DNA from: Actinomycetota bacterium | GTDB lineage: Bacteria; Actinomycetota; Actinomycetes; Nanopelagicales; Nanopelagicaceae | Direction of reading: 5' to 3' | Assembly (NCBI GenBank): GCA_009702525.1 | Contig: WLHW01000030.1 | Location: forward strand, 1-13,065 | Length of the DNA: 13,065 nucleotides | Part shown: one piece after another, positions 12,862 through 13,065 of the stretch | Layout: each line of letters starts with the position of its first letter | Numbering within the stretch: position 1 is the stretch's first letter | The notes under the pieces: generated by a model | What the model was told of the DNA's origin: nothing | Databases searched by the model: none | Seen by the model: the letters and a program-made list of their open reading frames with translations, nothing else | Translations under genes and position numbers: made by a program

Positions 12862-13065
12862 ATGCGCACCAAGGTGTTCTTAGCTCTTGTAATATCCTGT
12901 GCGCTAATACTCTCTACAGGACCAAGCAAAGCTGCTGCCCCTAAAGCTGGAGCTGCATGCACAAAGTTAAATACGACCACGACTGTTAGTGGTTATAAAT
13001 ACACCTGTATGAAGAGTGGAAAGAAACTTGTCTGGAGCAAAGGCGTAAAGGTTCCAGTAGTAAAG
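12862..13065 (+). CDS. Small secreted protein with a two-cysteine KLVW module (partial, runs off the window)
   Basis: The reading frame from ATG 12862 is open to the window edge, giving the first 68 residues. The N-terminus has a basic start (MRTK), a hydrophobic core (5-18) and an AAA-P candidate signal peptidase site near residue 26, so the protein should be exported. The rest begins a compact module: Cys33-TKLNTTTT-V-SGYKYT-Cys49, then KSGKKLVWSKG at 51-61. Two cysteines 16 residues apart could form a disulfide outside the cell. I recognise no named family with certainty; similar Cys...GYKYxC...KxLVW segments may accompany secreted or substrate-binding proteins in related freshwater actinobacteria, but that is from memory. 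Lys-rich composition and a strong leaderless promoter favour real coding. A lipobox at Cys13 was considered but is too close to the N-terminus. Confidence 0.7.
   Translation, partial: MRTKVFLALVISCALILSTGPSKAAAPKAGAACTKLNTTTTVSGYKYTCMKSGKKLVWSKGVKVPVVK

Noticed and set aside
12862..12900. Lipoprotein signal with Cys13 as lipidated residue
   Set aside because: The residues VISC resemble a lipobox, but Cys13 is too near the N-terminus and the hydrophobic core continues past it.
1..13065. CRISPR array, insertion sequence, toxin-antitoxin or defence genes
   Set aside because: No direct-repeat array, transposase or such domain was seen; coding is dense and almost entirely housekeeping.

Overview
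The window looks like ordinary chromosome from a low-GC actinobacterium, most likely a freshwater acI type (Nanopelagicales). Three things suggest this. Gene order ppiA – rhomboid – crgA – pabA/trpG – pknB (with pstP) follows the origin-proximal order of Mycobacterium and Streptomyces. CrgA, PASTA-type PknB and an Rv0249c/Rv0248c/Rv0247c-type succinate dehydrogenase are actinobacterial markers. Base composition is only moderate in GC, with dense coding and many 1–8 bp overlaps. The genus is an inference.

Layout. Positions 17–1129 (+): tRNA-Ala(UGC), then ppiA starting one base later, then a rhomboid protease. Positions 1130–1200: a small intergenic spot with a perfect DnaA box, a second near match and a hairpin. 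Positions 1196–1462 (-): crgA, divergent from pabA/trpG (1479–2129, +). Positions 2126–4446 (-): a two-gene pstP–pknB signalling operon whose last stop codon overlaps the pabA stop. Positions 4481–8186 (+): a glycerophosphodiester phosphodiesterase, pheA, serS and a Cof-type HAD phosphatase packed with 3–4 bp junctions, followed by tRNA-Ser(UGA). Positions 8310–11768 (+): sdhC-sdhA-sdhB, with a Cys/His-rich membrane anchor like mycobacterial Sdh1. Positions 11772–12810 (+): a four-helix PF04020-like membrane protein and a tandem crcB pair, the first of which appears to start at CTG. Positions 12862–13065 (+): the 5' part of a small secreted protein behind a near-consensus promoter.

The genes cover protein folding and membrane proteolysis, growth/division control (CrgA, PknB/PstP), aromatic amino acid and folate precursor synthesis, serine charging of tRNA, respiration and fluoride export. 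Several genes (crgA, the phosphodiesterase, probably pstP, and the secreted protein) have a TAnnnT -10 box 6–8 bases before the start codon and no clear Shine-Dalgarno site, so leaderless transcription looks common. sdhC and sdhA have good Shine-Dalgarno sites.

I found no mobile element, CRISPR array, phage or defence island. The unusual points are local: the CTG start of crcB, the DnaA-box cluster, the one-base tRNA-Ala/ppiA junction, the soluble PstP in a reduced operon, and the possible Fe-S ligands in SdhC.
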